A stretch of 64,000 nucleotides of DNA from Leptonema illini DSM 21528. Lineage in GTDB: Bacteria; Spirochaetota; Leptospiria; Leptospirales; Leptonemataceae. The notes under the pieces are model-generated. The model was given only the letters and a program-made list of their open reading frames with translations, searched no databases and had not been told where the DNA came from. Positions 1 through 8,685 of the stretch are shown one piece after another. A program made the position numbers and the translations under genes. The stretch is from positions 196,365-260,364 of the forward strand of contig NZ_JH597773.1 of assembly GCF_000243335.1 (NCBI RefSeq), written 5' to 3'. Positions within the stretch are counted from its first letter, which is position 1, and each line of letters begins with the position of its first letter.

Positions 1-18
1 AAGGGTAGATTTGGGTTT

Positions 19-237
19 ATGGATATCCGTACATCCCCCGAACTGGGATTGAGAAACGCCGAATCGTACAGGCCTTTAAAGCAGGGCCCGAACGTCGAGA
101 ATCCGGCATCGATCCCCGGCAGTGACATGGCAAACAGGCAGCGACAGCAAGAAGATCAGGCTGCTTCTGCTGTGCGGCCCGGCGATGCTCAGACCGTTTA
201 CAAAGTGCAGGGAGCTCATATCGATACGCAGGCCTGA
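19..237 (+). CDS. Small hypothetical protein (72 aa)
   Basis: I do not recognise this protein. It is polar, with no signal peptide or membrane segment. An AAGGG sequence lies near the window edge, upstream of the ATG. The main support is that an intrinsic terminator in the same orientation follows the stop by about 25 bases, so some plus-strand transcript ends here. The start could lie further upstream, outside the window. A shorter minus-strand frame (76-258) covers the same DNA but has no supporting signal. Confidence 0.4.
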   Translation: MDIRTSPELGLRNAESYRPLKQGPNVENPASIPGSDMANRQRQQEDQAASAVRPGDAQTVYKVQGAHIDTQA

Positions 238-261
238 TCCGTCGAACTCGCTGTACATGAC

Positions 262-290
262 AAAAGGCCGGTGTATTCCGGCCTTTTTCT
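262..290 (+). terminator. Intrinsic terminator
   Basis: A 9-bp perfect stem (AAAGGCCGG / CCGGCCTTT) with a 6-base loop is followed by a T run. It ends the transcript that covers the small gene just upstream. Confidence 0.85.
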
Positions 291-403
291 GTTGAAGGGC
301 ATTGCCCGTTGAGCCTTCTTACTGGAAACCTTTAGCAGCTTCGCGTCGCCGTCAGGGCTCTCGGGCTAACAAGCAAATCGGCTTGCTGGCATCCTTCTTT
401 GAA

Positions 404-769
404 TCACTCTTTATAGAAGAGTTCGATCCAGTTACCGCCAGGATCACGGATGATCATCGACTCGCCGCCTTCGATAACGACAGGGCCGACCACGATCTGA
501 ATCTTCTTCTCTTCAAGCTCAGAGATTGCATTGGTAAAATCATCGACGTCGACAATGAACGACAGCGAAAAGGCCGAGGGATTGTCCTGCTGGCAAACGT
601 AGCCATCGATATGATTGAGGCGCAGGCTGAAATGATCGAGCTGCAGGATGGCAAAGCGATCGGTCTCTTCAGCGACTTCAAAATCGAGAACATCGACGTA
701 GAATTCGATAGATTTCTTCAGATCCGAAGAACCGAGAGAGATATGATCCAGGGATTCAAGTACGATCAT
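404..769 (-). CDS. VOC/glyoxalase-family protein
   Basis: This 121-aa protein is one vicinal-oxygen-chelate module pair. It opens with the family pattern LDHISLGSSDLKKSIEFY and closes with RDPGGNWIELF, which carries the usual C-terminal metal-ligand glutamate. The first histidine (about residue 9) and the last glutamate (about residue 117) fit the metal-binding positions of glyoxalase and dioxygenase relatives. Length is normal for a single-domain VOC protein. The substrate cannot be told: glyoxalase, fosfomycin-resistance-like and extradiol-type members share this fold. It is convergent with the small gene and terminator on its left. Confidence 0.85.
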   Translation of the reverse strand: MIVLESLDHISLGSSDLKKSIEFYVDVLDFEVAEETDRFAILQLDHFSLRLNHIDGYVCQQDNPSAFSLSFIVDVDDFTNAISELEEKKIQIVVGPVVIEGGESMIIRDPGGNWIELFYKE

Positions 770-887
770 TGCTTACTTCCAGGGTTTTATGTCTGTCGTC
801 ATTTTCCGGGCAAACCGCAGATTATCAATTCATTTCCCGCTCCGGACGCTCCGTTAAGCTTTTTTCTTGCTTACCGATATTCAGGAC

Positions 888-2102
888 ATGCGAATCAGGC
901 TTCTCACTCTCGTTTTTTTTCTTCCCGCCGCAATTTTTCCACAGGAACAGCCTGTCAGCGTCGATCCGAATACGCCGGCAAAAAGCGCCTTTCAGATGCA
1001 GCTCGAAAAAGACGATGTGCTCATCGTTCGCAAAGAGCAGGAAATCCTCATCGGCCGTAGCGGCGCCGGACGAGACGAGCGCAACCGCATCGTGCTCAAG
1101 GCCGTAGAATCCGACGAAAACGGCGCCACAATGGAAGGCACCTTCCTGACCTATTTCAGAATGCCGGCCGGGCGCGGCGCCTTCCAGAAAGATCGGGATT
1201 ATCATAGCCGCTTTCGCATTCTCAAAAACGGGCAATACGACGTTCCCGATCGGTATATCATGCCCAACCTGCGCAGCCTGCCCTCCTTCCCCGCCCGCCC
1301 GCTGACCCCCGGTGAGGTCTGGGAGGAGCCCGGCATGGAAACGATCGATCTGCCCGGCCTGAAGATCAAGATTCCTCTGCAAGTGCGGTATAAATACGTC
1401 GGCCCCGAAACCGTAAAAGACTACTACGGTAAAGAAAGACGGGCGCATAAGATCGTCTTCGTCTATGAATTAAATCACAAGGTCGTTCCGGGCAACGGAC
1501 CTGTGTCCATTATTCAGGGCCGCTCCACCGATGAGATGTGGTTCTCAGAGGAGGATGGCATCCCCGTTTATGATGTGCAGACGATCATCTACCGCTTCAC
1601 CATGAAAGACCGAACGGAACGCGAATCGGCCTATCGCATCAAATCATGGTATGAGAAGATCCGTCGCATCACACCCGACGAAAAGAAAACGATGACGGCC
1701 GATATCAAGCAAGAAGTGGAAGATGCAAAGAATCTTACCGTTCGAGAAACGGACCAGGGAGTCGTGCTTGATCTGAATAACATCCTCTTTGATGTCGACT
1801 CCGATCAGCTGCGTCCCGAGGCGCTCGAAACGCTTGAGGCCGTTAAGAAGATCCTTGAAAAATACCCGAATCGAGAGATCCGCATTCAGGGGCATACGGA
1901 TAACACCGGCGGCAAGAAGTATAATATCGATCTATCGACGCGGCGTGCGAAGTCGGTGCTCAACCGCCTTGTCGAGCAGGGCCTGAACGGCGATCGTATG
2001 AGCTACAAGGGCTTCGGCGAAACGAAGCCGGTCGCTCCGAACGATACCGAAGAAGGGCGGGCACAGAACCGCCGCGTCGAGATACTTATCGTTACGGAAT
2101 AG
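888..2102 (+). CDS. OmpA-family peptidoglycan-binding outer-membrane protein
   Basis: A 404-aa exported protein. The ATG at 888 is preferred over a TTG at 867 because it puts a signal peptide (MRIRLLTLVFFLPAAIFPQ) at the very start. The middle (about 40-280) has no family I can name. The last about 110 residues are an OmpA C-terminal domain: the NILFDVDSDQL strand, then IRIQGHTDNTGG and the LSTRRAKSVLNRL helix with the meso-DAP-contacting Asp and Arg positions. It ends in a typical NRRVEILI strand. It probably anchors the outer membrane to peptidoglycan. A second OmpA-like lipoprotein is at 43.1 kb. Confidence 0.88.
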   Translation: MRIRLLTLVFFLPAAIFPQEQPVSVDPNTPAKSAFQMQLEKDDVLIVRKEQEILIGRSGAGRDERNRIVLKAVESDENGATMEGTFLTYFRMPAGRGAFQKDRDYHSRFRILKNGQYDVPDRYIMPNLRSLPSFPARPLTPGEVWEEPGMETIDLPGLKIKIPLQVRYKYVGPETVKDYYGKERRAHKIVFVYELNHKVVPGNGPVSIIQGRSTDEMWFSEEDGIPVYDVQTIIYRFTMKDRTERESAYRIKSWYEKIRRITPDEKKTMTADIKQEVEDAKNLTVRETDQGVVLDLNNILFDVDSDQLRPEALETLEAVKKILEKYPNREIRIQGHTDNTGGKKYNIDLSTRRAKSVLNRLVEQGLNGDRMSYKGFGETKPVAPNDTEEGRAQNRRVEILIVTE

Positions 2103-2143
2103 TCGCCCCGAGTTCTACGGCATTGAAATCAGTTGTTTTCTTC

Positions 2144-2171
2144 CGACTCCTTCCATCAGGGAAGGAGTCGA
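2144..2171. terminator. Inverted repeat between convergent genes (possible bidirectional terminator)
   Basis: An 11-bp perfect stem (CGACTCCTTCC / GGAAGGAGTCG) with a 4-base loop sits between the convergent OmpA-like and coiled-coil genes and overlaps the stop of the latter. No long T run follows on either strand, so its activity as a terminator is uncertain. Confidence 0.5.
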
Positions 2172-2812
2172 AGCAACAGACGATTGACGATGGGATACAG
2201 AGTGACCGCAAGAGCCAGGCCGGTTAAGATCCACTTCGTCTGAGAGGATATCTCTTTATGCACGCCGGCAAACTCTCTTTGCACATTGACGAAGCCTCTT
2301 AGCATTTCGCTCTGCAATTCAGCGAATCGGTTCTGTGTGTCAGCCCGCAACCCGGCAATACTGCCTTGCGTTTCAGCTCGCAACTCGGCAATACTGTTTT
2401 GCATTTCGGCTCGCAACTCAGCAGTACTGCTCTGCATTTCAGTCCGTAATTCAGCCATACCGGTCTGCATTTCGCTCCGTAGCTCGGCCCGCAATTCGGC
2501 GATACCGGTTCGCATCTCGCCTCGCAGCTCCGCAATCTCTGTTTTTGTTTCAGTGCGAAAATCGGCGACCTGCGTACGCAGATCAGAAAAATCCGATCTC
2601 AAATCAGCAAATTCCGTCCTGAGTTCAGCGAACTCAAGCCTCAGTCCGGAGACTTCCTGCGTTAATCTGCTTTCAAATCTCTCTACAGACATAGAGGTAA
2701 GACTCTCTTCCTGAAGAGAATGAAGATGGACGAGATAGTCAAACAATTTTATCGAAGCCGTTTCTCCGAGAACGGTGACGATTTCCTGTGGCAACTGAGG
2801 AAGTGTTTTCAA
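2156..2812 (-). CDS. Coiled-coil protein with 11-residue repeats and C-terminal membrane anchor
   Basis: A 218-aa protein starting at TTG. Residues about 45-185 are an unbroken coiled coil, which from about residue 96 to 170 becomes an almost perfect 11-residue (hendecad) repeat of the form AELRxEMQxSx. A hydrophobic segment at about 193-215 would anchor it in the membrane, leaving the coil in the cytoplasm. The layout resembles DUF1640/CCDC90-like coiled-coil membrane proteins, but I would not assign a function. The repeat is also visible at DNA level as 33-bp units, so copy number could vary between strains. Confidence 0.7.
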   Translation of the reverse strand: MKTLPQLPQEIVTVLGETASIKLFDYLVHLHSLQEESLTSMSVERFESRLTQEVSGLRLEFAELRTEFADLRSDFSDLRTQVADFRTETKTEIAELRGEMRTGIAELRAELRSEMQTGMAELRTEMQSSTAELRAEMQNSIAELRAETQGSIAGLRADTQNRFAELQSEMLRGFVNVQREFAGVHKEISSQTKWILTGLALAVTLYPIVNRLLLRLLP

Positions 2813-2931
2813 GCGGCCCCTCCGTAGCCTTTAAGGTGGCAGATGAGCCGATTTGATTCATATTTTTTCGCATTCTCGCAAGATTTTTCCCTCGGGGGAT
2901 CTGAGAGGACTCTGCGACAGCGTGCGGTCTC

Positions 2932-4224
2932 TCACGAATGCAGCTGAAGCCATTCGATGTCGCGGATCTTTTCGCGCACGAGTTCGAGGTACGTAGAGGC
3001 CGGAGGCGCCGACGCCGCGGCCTTCTCAAGTACAAGATGCCGGGCCCAGCGCCGCTCAGCCATCTGACAGATGTCGCGGATGTTGCGCCCCGATAATCCT
3101 TCGCCGAGTTCTGACAGGCCCTTCAGTTCGGCGTCGTTCAGATGATGCACATACTGCCTGAAAATCGCCTCGCGTTCTTTTGCATCGGGCATGGGGAAGC
3201 GAAGGATCGTATCAAAACGCGACAGCAGAGCCCGATCAAGATCCATGGCGCGATTGGTCGCCCCGATCGTGAGAATGCCGTTTTTACGCTCAAAGCCGTC
3301 AATCTTACGCAGCAGAACGGATAACACCCTGCGCGTCGCCTCGATCAGTCCCTCTTCGCGCGAACCGGCCAGCGAATCGATCTCGTCAAGAAAGAGGATG
3401 GCTCGTTCGAAGACCTCGCAGGCGTCGAAGATGGCGGCCATGTTCTGCGCCGATTCGCCGTAGTACTTCGACAGAATGTTCTCAACGGGAACATAGACAA
3501 GCGGCAGACCGGCCTCTTTCGCCAGGATACGCGCCATCGTCGTTTTACCGACGCCGGGCGGTCCCTCGAAGAGGATGGCGCGCGGCAGTCCTGCCGATGC
3601 TCCGCGCGAAAGACGGGAGACCTCGTGAAAGACCTCGGGATGCTGCAGCGGCATGAGGATGGTCTCCTGCACCTCCTGCTTCGTCTTTTCGTAGCCGCCG
3701 ATCGAATCCCATGTTTCGGTGAGCGCCGTGCGTTCTTCATCGCCGGGCAATCCATAAACGCTTGCACCGAGCTTCGAAAGCACGGCGGTAGGATTCACCT
3801 TCGCCACAGCCGGATGAAAGAGCTTGAAAAGGCCGACAATGGCCTGGATCTCTTCCTGGACGAGATTGCCGGGACGCGAGATCTCGACGCGCGGATAACC
3901 AATATCGATGAACTTGAATTTGATGCCCTGACTGAAATACTTCGTCTCATAGAGATTCGATCCCATCGACTGGAAGACGGCAAACGACGCCTCCATCGTG
4001 TGCACGCGAAGGTTCTCAATGCAGCTCTTGAGAAGCAGGAGGGCGTCGACGATATGCTCTCTATCCATGATCGGCGGAGCGAAGGTGACCTTCAGCTCGC
4101 CTTTCTCGAATACGATGCGCGGAATCTCAAGGCCTGCTCTGCCCGCCATAAAGCGTTCGATCTCGGCCTCGATCTGCTGTTTTGCCGTGATGAAGTCTAT
4201 TTCTCCGGGTCGCGCATCGGTCAT
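2932..4224 (-). CDS. AAA-family ATPase
   Basis: A 430-aa protein with an N-terminal domain of about 175 residues that I do not recognise, followed by one classical AAA module. The Walker A is GPPGVGKTT (about residue 219), pore loop 1 lies near KYYGES, the Walker B is ILFLDEID, sensor 1 is GATNRAMD, and arginine-finger residues lie in LDRALLSRFD. This is the Cdc48/spastin/SpoVK style rather than Clp. It probably remodels or unfolds protein partners. Its neighbours give no clear clue to the substrate. Confidence 0.85.
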   Translation of the reverse strand: MTDARPGEIDFITAKQQIEAEIERFMAGRAGLEIPRIVFEKGELKVTFAPPIMDREHIVDALLLLKSCIENLRVHTMEASFAVFQSMGSNLYETKYFSQGIKFKFIDIGYPRVEISRPGNLVQEEIQAIVGLFKLFHPAVAKVNPTAVLSKLGASVYGLPGDEERTALTETWDSIGGYEKTKQEVQETILMPLQHPEVFHEVSRLSRGASAGLPRAILFEGPPGVGKTTMARILAKEAGLPLVYVPVENILSKYYGESAQNMAAIFDACEVFERAILFLDEIDSLAGSREEGLIEATRRVLSVLLRKIDGFERKNGILTIGATNRAMDLDRALLSRFDTILRFPMPDAKEREAIFRQYVHHLNDAELKGLSELGEGLSGRNIRDICQMAERRWARHLVLEKAAASAPPASTYLELVREKIRDIEWLQLHS

Positions 4225-4298
4225 AACGGAAGAAGAGACACAGGCGACAGGATGTCAAATTGTATTTGACCGCAGATTTGCAGGCAGTCTTTCGAAGC

Positions 4299-4826
4299 AT
4301 GTCGGCGAAATGGAAAGCTCCTCTCAAAGAACCTCCGGCGGCGCGCTTTTATATCGCCGTCGCCTTTGACGAAGACGAGCATTACCACGACATGAAAAAG
4401 AAGCTCGCAGCGGAGTTCGGTAAGATCGATTTTGAGACGAATCCCGATCCGCTTCTTCCGGTACCGTCGCTTTACGGCGGTCATGACTATCGCAAATTTC
4501 GCGTTATCAGCTTCGAGCGGCCTATCGCCCGCGAAGAGCTTGTCGATTTACGCCGCCGCTGCCTGGCACTGGAAGTGCGACATCAGAAGAACGGTCGCCT
4601 GCTTGTAGAGCTCGATCCCGGCTACGTTCACATCTATGGTGCGGTACGCACAGCCCTTGAAGAGGATTTTCACCGCATCTATCTCTATGGCGGCATCTAC
4701 GGCGAAAGCCTCTATTATTTCGAAAAGATGTCGTATCGCCCGTGGCTGCACACTCCGGACTTTTTTCGAAGTCCTGAAATTCTCGTTGCCTTCAACGATC
4801 TGCGTCTCATCGTCAGTCAGGCATGA
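4299..4826 (+). CDS. DUF4416-family protein
   Basis: A 175-aa soluble protein. The ATG at 4299 is chosen over an upstream TTG at 4260 because the conserved family sequence starts soon after it (PPAARFYIAVAF). It shows DUF4416 hallmarks: an LDPGYV segment, the HRIYLYGGIYGES block and a WLHTPDFFRSPEI tail. The family is widespread but uncharacterised. Its stop overlaps the next start by 4 bases, so it is cotranslated with the lipoprotein that follows. Confidence 0.8.
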   Translation: MSAKWKAPLKEPPAARFYIAVAFDEDEHYHDMKKKLAAEFGKIDFETNPDPLLPVPSLYGGHDYRKFRVISFERPIAREELVDLRRRCLALEVRHQKNGRLLVELDPGYVHIYGAVRTALEEDFHRIYLYGGIYGESLYYFEKMSYRPWLHTPDFFRSPEILVAFNDLRLIVSQA

Positions 4827-5353
4827 ATCCCCGTCGCACCCTGATTGCTCTATCGGTCGTTCTATGCGCTCTGCTACTCGTTGCATGCTCTGAGGAGCCC
4901 GTGTATGCCTGCGATCTTTTCTCCAACGGAAAATGCACATTCAAGCCTGGAGACGTGTATGAGGTGCCCGCTCCGCAGAGGCCGGTCGTGACCTGGACGG
5001 ATTTTTCGCATCATCTCTACTTTCATTCTAAGATCACGCCCGGATTGCGCGTGCGCAAATCTGCCATTGACGAATTGAATGAAAAGAAAGCCGGAGTCTG
5101 TCATTATCGGCTGAGCGATCCACGCCGGCAGCTAATTGCCGTGGAGGGGGAGCTGGAGGGGTTTCGCGTCGACGACGACGGTATCTGGTGCTTCGACTAC
5201 TTCGGCACACAGCTGTTACATTTTGTTCGAACCAACGACATCGCCGACGAAAAGGTCGACATGGCCCTTTTTCCGCTGGAGCTTGAGATACACCTGAATT
5301 CAAAGGGACCGTCTGTGCGACGGCTGATCCGGCTGTCAGGCTGGCAGCCCTGA
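4823..5353 (+). CDS. Predicted lipoprotein
   Basis: A 176-aa protein with a hydrophobic leader and lipobox LLVAC (Cys at about 22), so it should be lipidated at the cell envelope. The mature part is soluble, with several cysteines early on (EPVYACDLFSNGKC) and no recognised domain. It overlaps the DUF4416 gene by 4 bases. Function is unknown. Confidence 0.75.
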   Translation: MNPRRTLIALSVVLCALLLVACSEEPVYACDLFSNGKCTFKPGDVYEVPAPQRPVVTWTDFSHHLYFHSKITPGLRVRKSAIDELNEKKAGVCHYRLSDPRRQLIAVEGELEGFRVDDDGIWCFDYFGTQLLHFVRTNDIADEKVDMALFPLELEIHLNSKGPSVRRLIRLSGWQP

Positions 5354-5430
5354 TCGCCGGCAACCGCATCCGCTCAGTAAAGCTGTAGATTACTTGCCGA
5401 ATGAGCATTCCCTGAAATCCTTGCATCTAT

Positions 5431-6024
5431 ATGATGCCGGACGACCTGATGGAAGTCAACATCGCCGACGTATCCATCACAAACGTTGGCTTTGCTCTCT
5501 TTTTCAAGCCTGTGGGCTCGACCTCGCCGAAGGTGGTGCCTATCTTTATCGGTCCGCTGGAGACCTATTCGATTTCCAGCGCCCTTGACGGAATTACTCC
5601 TCCGCGCCCGAATACGCATGACCTGATGATCAACATCTTCAAGCAGATGGAAGCCCGCCTGCTTCATGTCGTCATCAACGATATTATCGGGAATATTTTC
5701 TATGCGCGCATCGTCATCCAGCATGAGGATCGCATTCTTGAGATCGACGCACGTCCATCCGATTCCGTCGCTCTGGCCATCCGGTCAGGCTGCCCGATCT
5801 TCATGCACGAGAAGGTCTATCGCGACGCTGCCGTGATTATAGGCGAAGAAGGCGAGGCCGCAGAGACGGGCGAGAAACCGATCATAAGCGACGAGAATCA
5901 GGTAGAAGATCGCACCGACCTCGAACGCCTGCAGGAGCAGCTTCAGAGAGCTCTCGAAAACGAGAACTACGAAGACGCGGCTCGTATCCGTGATCGTATT
6001 CGCGATTTCAAGCAGGAGAATTGA
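5431..6024 (+). CDS. Bifunctional nuclease domain protein with UvrB/UvrC motif
   Basis: A 197-aa protein. Residues 5-135 match the bifunctional nuclease (BFN, DUF151) domain: VPIFIGPLETYSIS, the THDLMINIFKQM block and the IDARPSDSVALAIRSGCPI block. Residues about 160-195 form a UVR motif (LQRALENENYEDAARIRDRI), the helical hairpin used for protein contacts in UvrB, UvrC and McsA. BFN-UVR fusions are common in bacteria; some BFN proteins have nuclease activity in vitro, but the cell role is unclear. A second ATG lies one codon downstream. Confidence 0.87.
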   Translation: MMPDDLMEVNIADVSITNVGFALFFKPVGSTSPKVVPIFIGPLETYSISSALDGITPPRPNTHDLMINIFKQMEARLLHVVINDIIGNIFYARIVIQHEDRILEIDARPSDSVALAIRSGCPIFMHEKVYRDAAVIIGEEGEAAETGEKPIISDENQVEDRTDLERLQEQLQRALENENYEDAARIRDRIRDFKQEN

Positions 6025-6157
6025 TGCGACATTCGTGCAATAGCCCCATGTTAACGATACGGGGCAGATTCAAGAGCGCCTGGTGGGTGAGTCGATGAAT
6101 GCCTGCGACGGTCATTCTTTGAATACCTTTTACTGAATATGCCTTCGGAATATCGAT

Positions 6158-6469
6158 ATGGACAAGTTACCCGCACGTTTTGACGATCTGATTGCACAGA
6201 ATCAGCTGCCCGTTCTCGTCGATTTCTGGGCTGAGTGGTGCGGCCCCTGCCACATGCTTGCGCCTGTCGTAAAAGAGCTGGCACGTCAGTGGAAGGGACG
6301 GGTAACGGTGATCAAGATCAACACCGATGAAAAACCCGAACTGTCGCAGCGCTTCGGTATCAGTTCCATACCGACTCTCATTCTGTTCAAGAACGGGCGA
6401 GAGGTGCACCGTCTGAGCGGAGCTGCCCCGATAGAACGTCTTCGCACCGAATTTGAACCACATCTGTAA
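6158..6469 (+). CDS. trxA: Thioredoxin
   Basis: A 103-aa cytoplasmic thioredoxin with the full active site WCGPC, the KINTDE strand, the cis-proline loop SIPTL and the FKNGREV turn. Length is normal and no signal peptide is present, so it should act as the general dithiol reductant rather than an exported one. It lies 4 bases before the Sufu-domain gene and is probably cotranscribed with it. Whether it is the main thioredoxin of the cell cannot be judged from one window. Confidence 0.9.
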   Translation: MDKLPARFDDLIAQNQLPVLVDFWAEWCGPCHMLAPVVKELARQWKGRVTVIKINTDEKPELSQRFGISSIPTLILFKNGREVHRLSGAAPIERLRTEFEPHL

Positions 6470-6473
6470 TTTC

Positions 6474-7526
6474 ATGAGCCATATCCTGATCGAAGAAGAA
6501 AACCCGTATGGAAACGCCGGCGCCTTCGTCGAAGACGACGGACGCACCGTCTATCTCTACAGAGTTCCGGCCGAGGGGTCGGTTATCCAGCCCTCTGCCG
6601 TCTGGGTACGCAACCTCCTGCCCGCTCCGACCGAAGCGGATGATGCGCCGGTACGCGGCATGGCTCCGCTCATGAAGGCCGACAGCTGCAATCACGCCGG
6701 AGGCTCCCCCGCTCTGCAATCCGACGAGCTTGACCTGATCTGGTTTCCCGATGGAACGGGCGTCACGCTCTACGTAAACGGAGAGGTGGAGGCAGTCTTG
6801 CCTCCCTGGGCCGGACACGATTTCGTTCAGGGTTATGCGCGCGAGGCCCGCGGCTATGAGGCCTCGACCATTCCGCTTCCTCCGGGCGACTCGGGTTTCC
6901 ATACGAGGCTTGAAGAGAACAGAGAGTTCTGGAACCGACGCACGCGAAAGGGCGACTGGGAAGAGTACAGGGATCGCATGCTTGCCTACTACGAGTCGTT
7001 TCTCGGCAGGCATTCGCAGTATTTCGCCGTCGATCAGAAGATCCCTCTGCTCGGCATCGTGCAGTTTAACGACGTACCGCTCGATCTGAAACGACCGACC
7101 TCAACAGGCGACCAGAGCAGCACCGTTCTTGTCACTCTCGGTATGGGACGACAGCCGCAACCCGGCATCGAGATGTATCATGAGAACCCCGACGAGATAC
7201 TGCATAGCGAGATACTCACGTTTTTTCCCGGAGCGCCCGATTTCGCCGTTTCCCTGCTCGGTCGCATCGCCGCCTACCCCTGGAAGACCGGACGCTTCTT
7301 CGACCACGGCCACATCTACGAAAGCGGGCGCACGGAGTCCGTATGCGATTTCTTGATCAGCGCGCATGCGGCGGATGCCGGCTGGCCCGTGATTCCGACA
7401 GCTCCTCTGCACGATGATCGTTATCCGATACGCATGCTTTATGCCGTACCGGCAACGCAGGAAGACGTGCTTGTGGCCCGCGCCAGAGGCGTGGATTTCA
7501 GGCTACAGCGCATGTTCGATCGCTGA
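6474..7526 (+). CDS. Suppressor-of-fused (Sufu) domain protein
   Basis: A 350-aa soluble protein. The ATG at 6474 is preferred over the TTG at 6453, which lies inside trxA. The first about 165 residues are unrecognised and contain an acidic beta-rich region. The C-terminal about 185 residues match the Sufu domain: a SSTVLVTLGMGRQPQ strand, EMYHENPDEILHSEI, then FLISAHAADAGWPVI and the PIRMLYAVPATQEDVLVARARG ending. In bacteria this domain often occurs in immunity-like or uncharacterised proteins. No toxin gene is adjacent here. It is probably coexpressed with trxA. Confidence 0.75.
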   Translation: MSHILIEEENPYGNAGAFVEDDGRTVYLYRVPAEGSVIQPSAVWVRNLLPAPTEADDAPVRGMAPLMKADSCNHAGGSPALQSDELDLIWFPDGTGVTLYVNGEVEAVLPPWAGHDFVQGYAREARGYEASTIPLPPGDSGFHTRLEENREFWNRRTRKGDWEEYRDRMLAYYESFLGRHSQYFAVDQKIPLLGIVQFNDVPLDLKRPTSTGDQSSTVLVTLGMGRQPQPGIEMYHENPDEILHSEILTFFPGAPDFAVSLLGRIAAYPWKTGRFFDHGHIYESGRTESVCDFLISAHAADAGWPVIPTAPLHDDRYPIRMLYAVPATQEDVLVARARGVDFRLQRMFDR

Positions 7527-7555
7527 CAAAACTCTTGCCAGCCCGTAGCCAACCG

Positions 7556-8581
7556 ATGAGCTGGAGTCGAATGAGACGCTCCGGCTCAGAATGGCATGAC
7601 CTGCTGCATCAGATCGACAGGCCGGTACTCTTTCTGAGCGTGCTCCTGCTGGGCGGCACGCTGGGCTACAGAGCGATCGAAGGATGGACCTATCTCGATT
7701 CGCTCTATATGACGGTGATCACGCTGACCACCGTCGGCTTCGGCGAAACCCATCCGCTCTCTGAGGGCGGACGCATATTTACGATAATCCTGCTTATTGG
7801 CGGCGTAATCTTTTATGCCACAGCTCTGAACGCCCTTGCCCAGGGATTGCTGGATCATCGCTTCGCCGAAATGATGAATCAACTTGGGATCAACAGGAAG
7901 ATCGCGAGAATGAAAGACCATTACATTATATGCGGCGGCGGTCGCATGGCCTTTGCAATCGGGCTGGAGCTTGAGAAGGCCGGCATTCCGTTCATTTTTA
8001 TCGAGCAGAATCCGCACTCCATCGTTACCGAACACAAGGTTCGCTGGCCCATTCTTATTAAAGACGCCCTGCTTGAAGAATCGCTGCTTGAGGCCGGCAT
8101 TCAGAAGGCGAAAGGCCTGGCCGCCGTGCTGCCCACCGATGCCGACAACTTATTCGTCGTGCTCTCCGCACGCAGTCTCAACCCTTCGCTTTTTATTCAC
8201 ACGCGTATCGCCCTTGAATCCAGTCGCTCTAAAATGATACAGGCCGGAGCCAACAAGGTCGTTTCGCCGTATAACGCCGGCGGAGTGCAGATTGCGCGGG
8301 CCTTCTTGAATCCCGAAGTCGACGACTTTCTCTCCGTCGTTACCGACCGTGCGCACTATGACTTCGAAATGAAGATGCATACGGTATCGCCAGACGATCC
8401 CTTCTGCAATAAACCGCTTCGCCAGACGGAGTTCCGACAGGAAGGCTTCACCGTCATCGCCGTAAAATATCCGGATGGACAGATGGTCTTCGCGCCCGAC
8501 GCATCGTTTTCGCTTCGCGCCGGGTATCAGATCTTTCTCATGGGGCCCGGACGACAGATCGTTCGCGACGAAGTAGAGTAG
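7556..8581 (+). CDS. Potassium channel with RCK/TrkA domains
   Basis: A 341-aa channel subunit. The ATG at 7556 is preferred over an upstream TTG at 7535. Two membrane helices (about 20-42 and 75-98) flank a pore loop with the selectivity filter TVGFGE. Then comes an RCK/TrkA-N Rossmann domain (DHYIICGGGRMA, with FIFIEQN after strand 2) and a TrkA-C domain at the end. The order matches MthK/Kch-type two-helix channels gated by ligand at the RCK ring. It should form a K+ channel in the inner membrane. The ligand is not evident. Confidence 0.88.
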   Translation: MSWSRMRRSGSEWHDLLHQIDRPVLFLSVLLLGGTLGYRAIEGWTYLDSLYMTVITLTTVGFGETHPLSEGGRIFTIILLIGGVIFYATALNALAQGLLDHRFAEMMNQLGINRKIARMKDHYIICGGGRMAFAIGLELEKAGIPFIFIEQNPHSIVTEHKVRWPILIKDALLEESLLEAGIQKAKGLAAVLPTDADNLFVVLSARSLNPSLFIHTRIALESSRSKMIQAGANKVVSPYNAGGVQIARAFLNPEVDDFLSVVTDRAHYDFEMKMHTVSPDDPFCNKPLRQTEFRQEGFTVIAVKYPDGQMVFAPDASFSLRAGYQIFLMGPGRQIVRDEVE

Positions 8582-8685
8582 CGGGAGGATAATCTCGCGC
8601 GAAACCTGCGAGAAAAGAAGCAATAAACGAGAGATTCAAAAAAAGTCCTTGTTCTGTCGCAGCTTTTTCCTCTCTTATCTTTAAG

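Noticed and set aside
302-1060. A 252-aa plus-strand frame opposite the VOC gene
   Set aside because: It is antisense to a clear VOC protein and runs into the OmpA-like gene in another frame.
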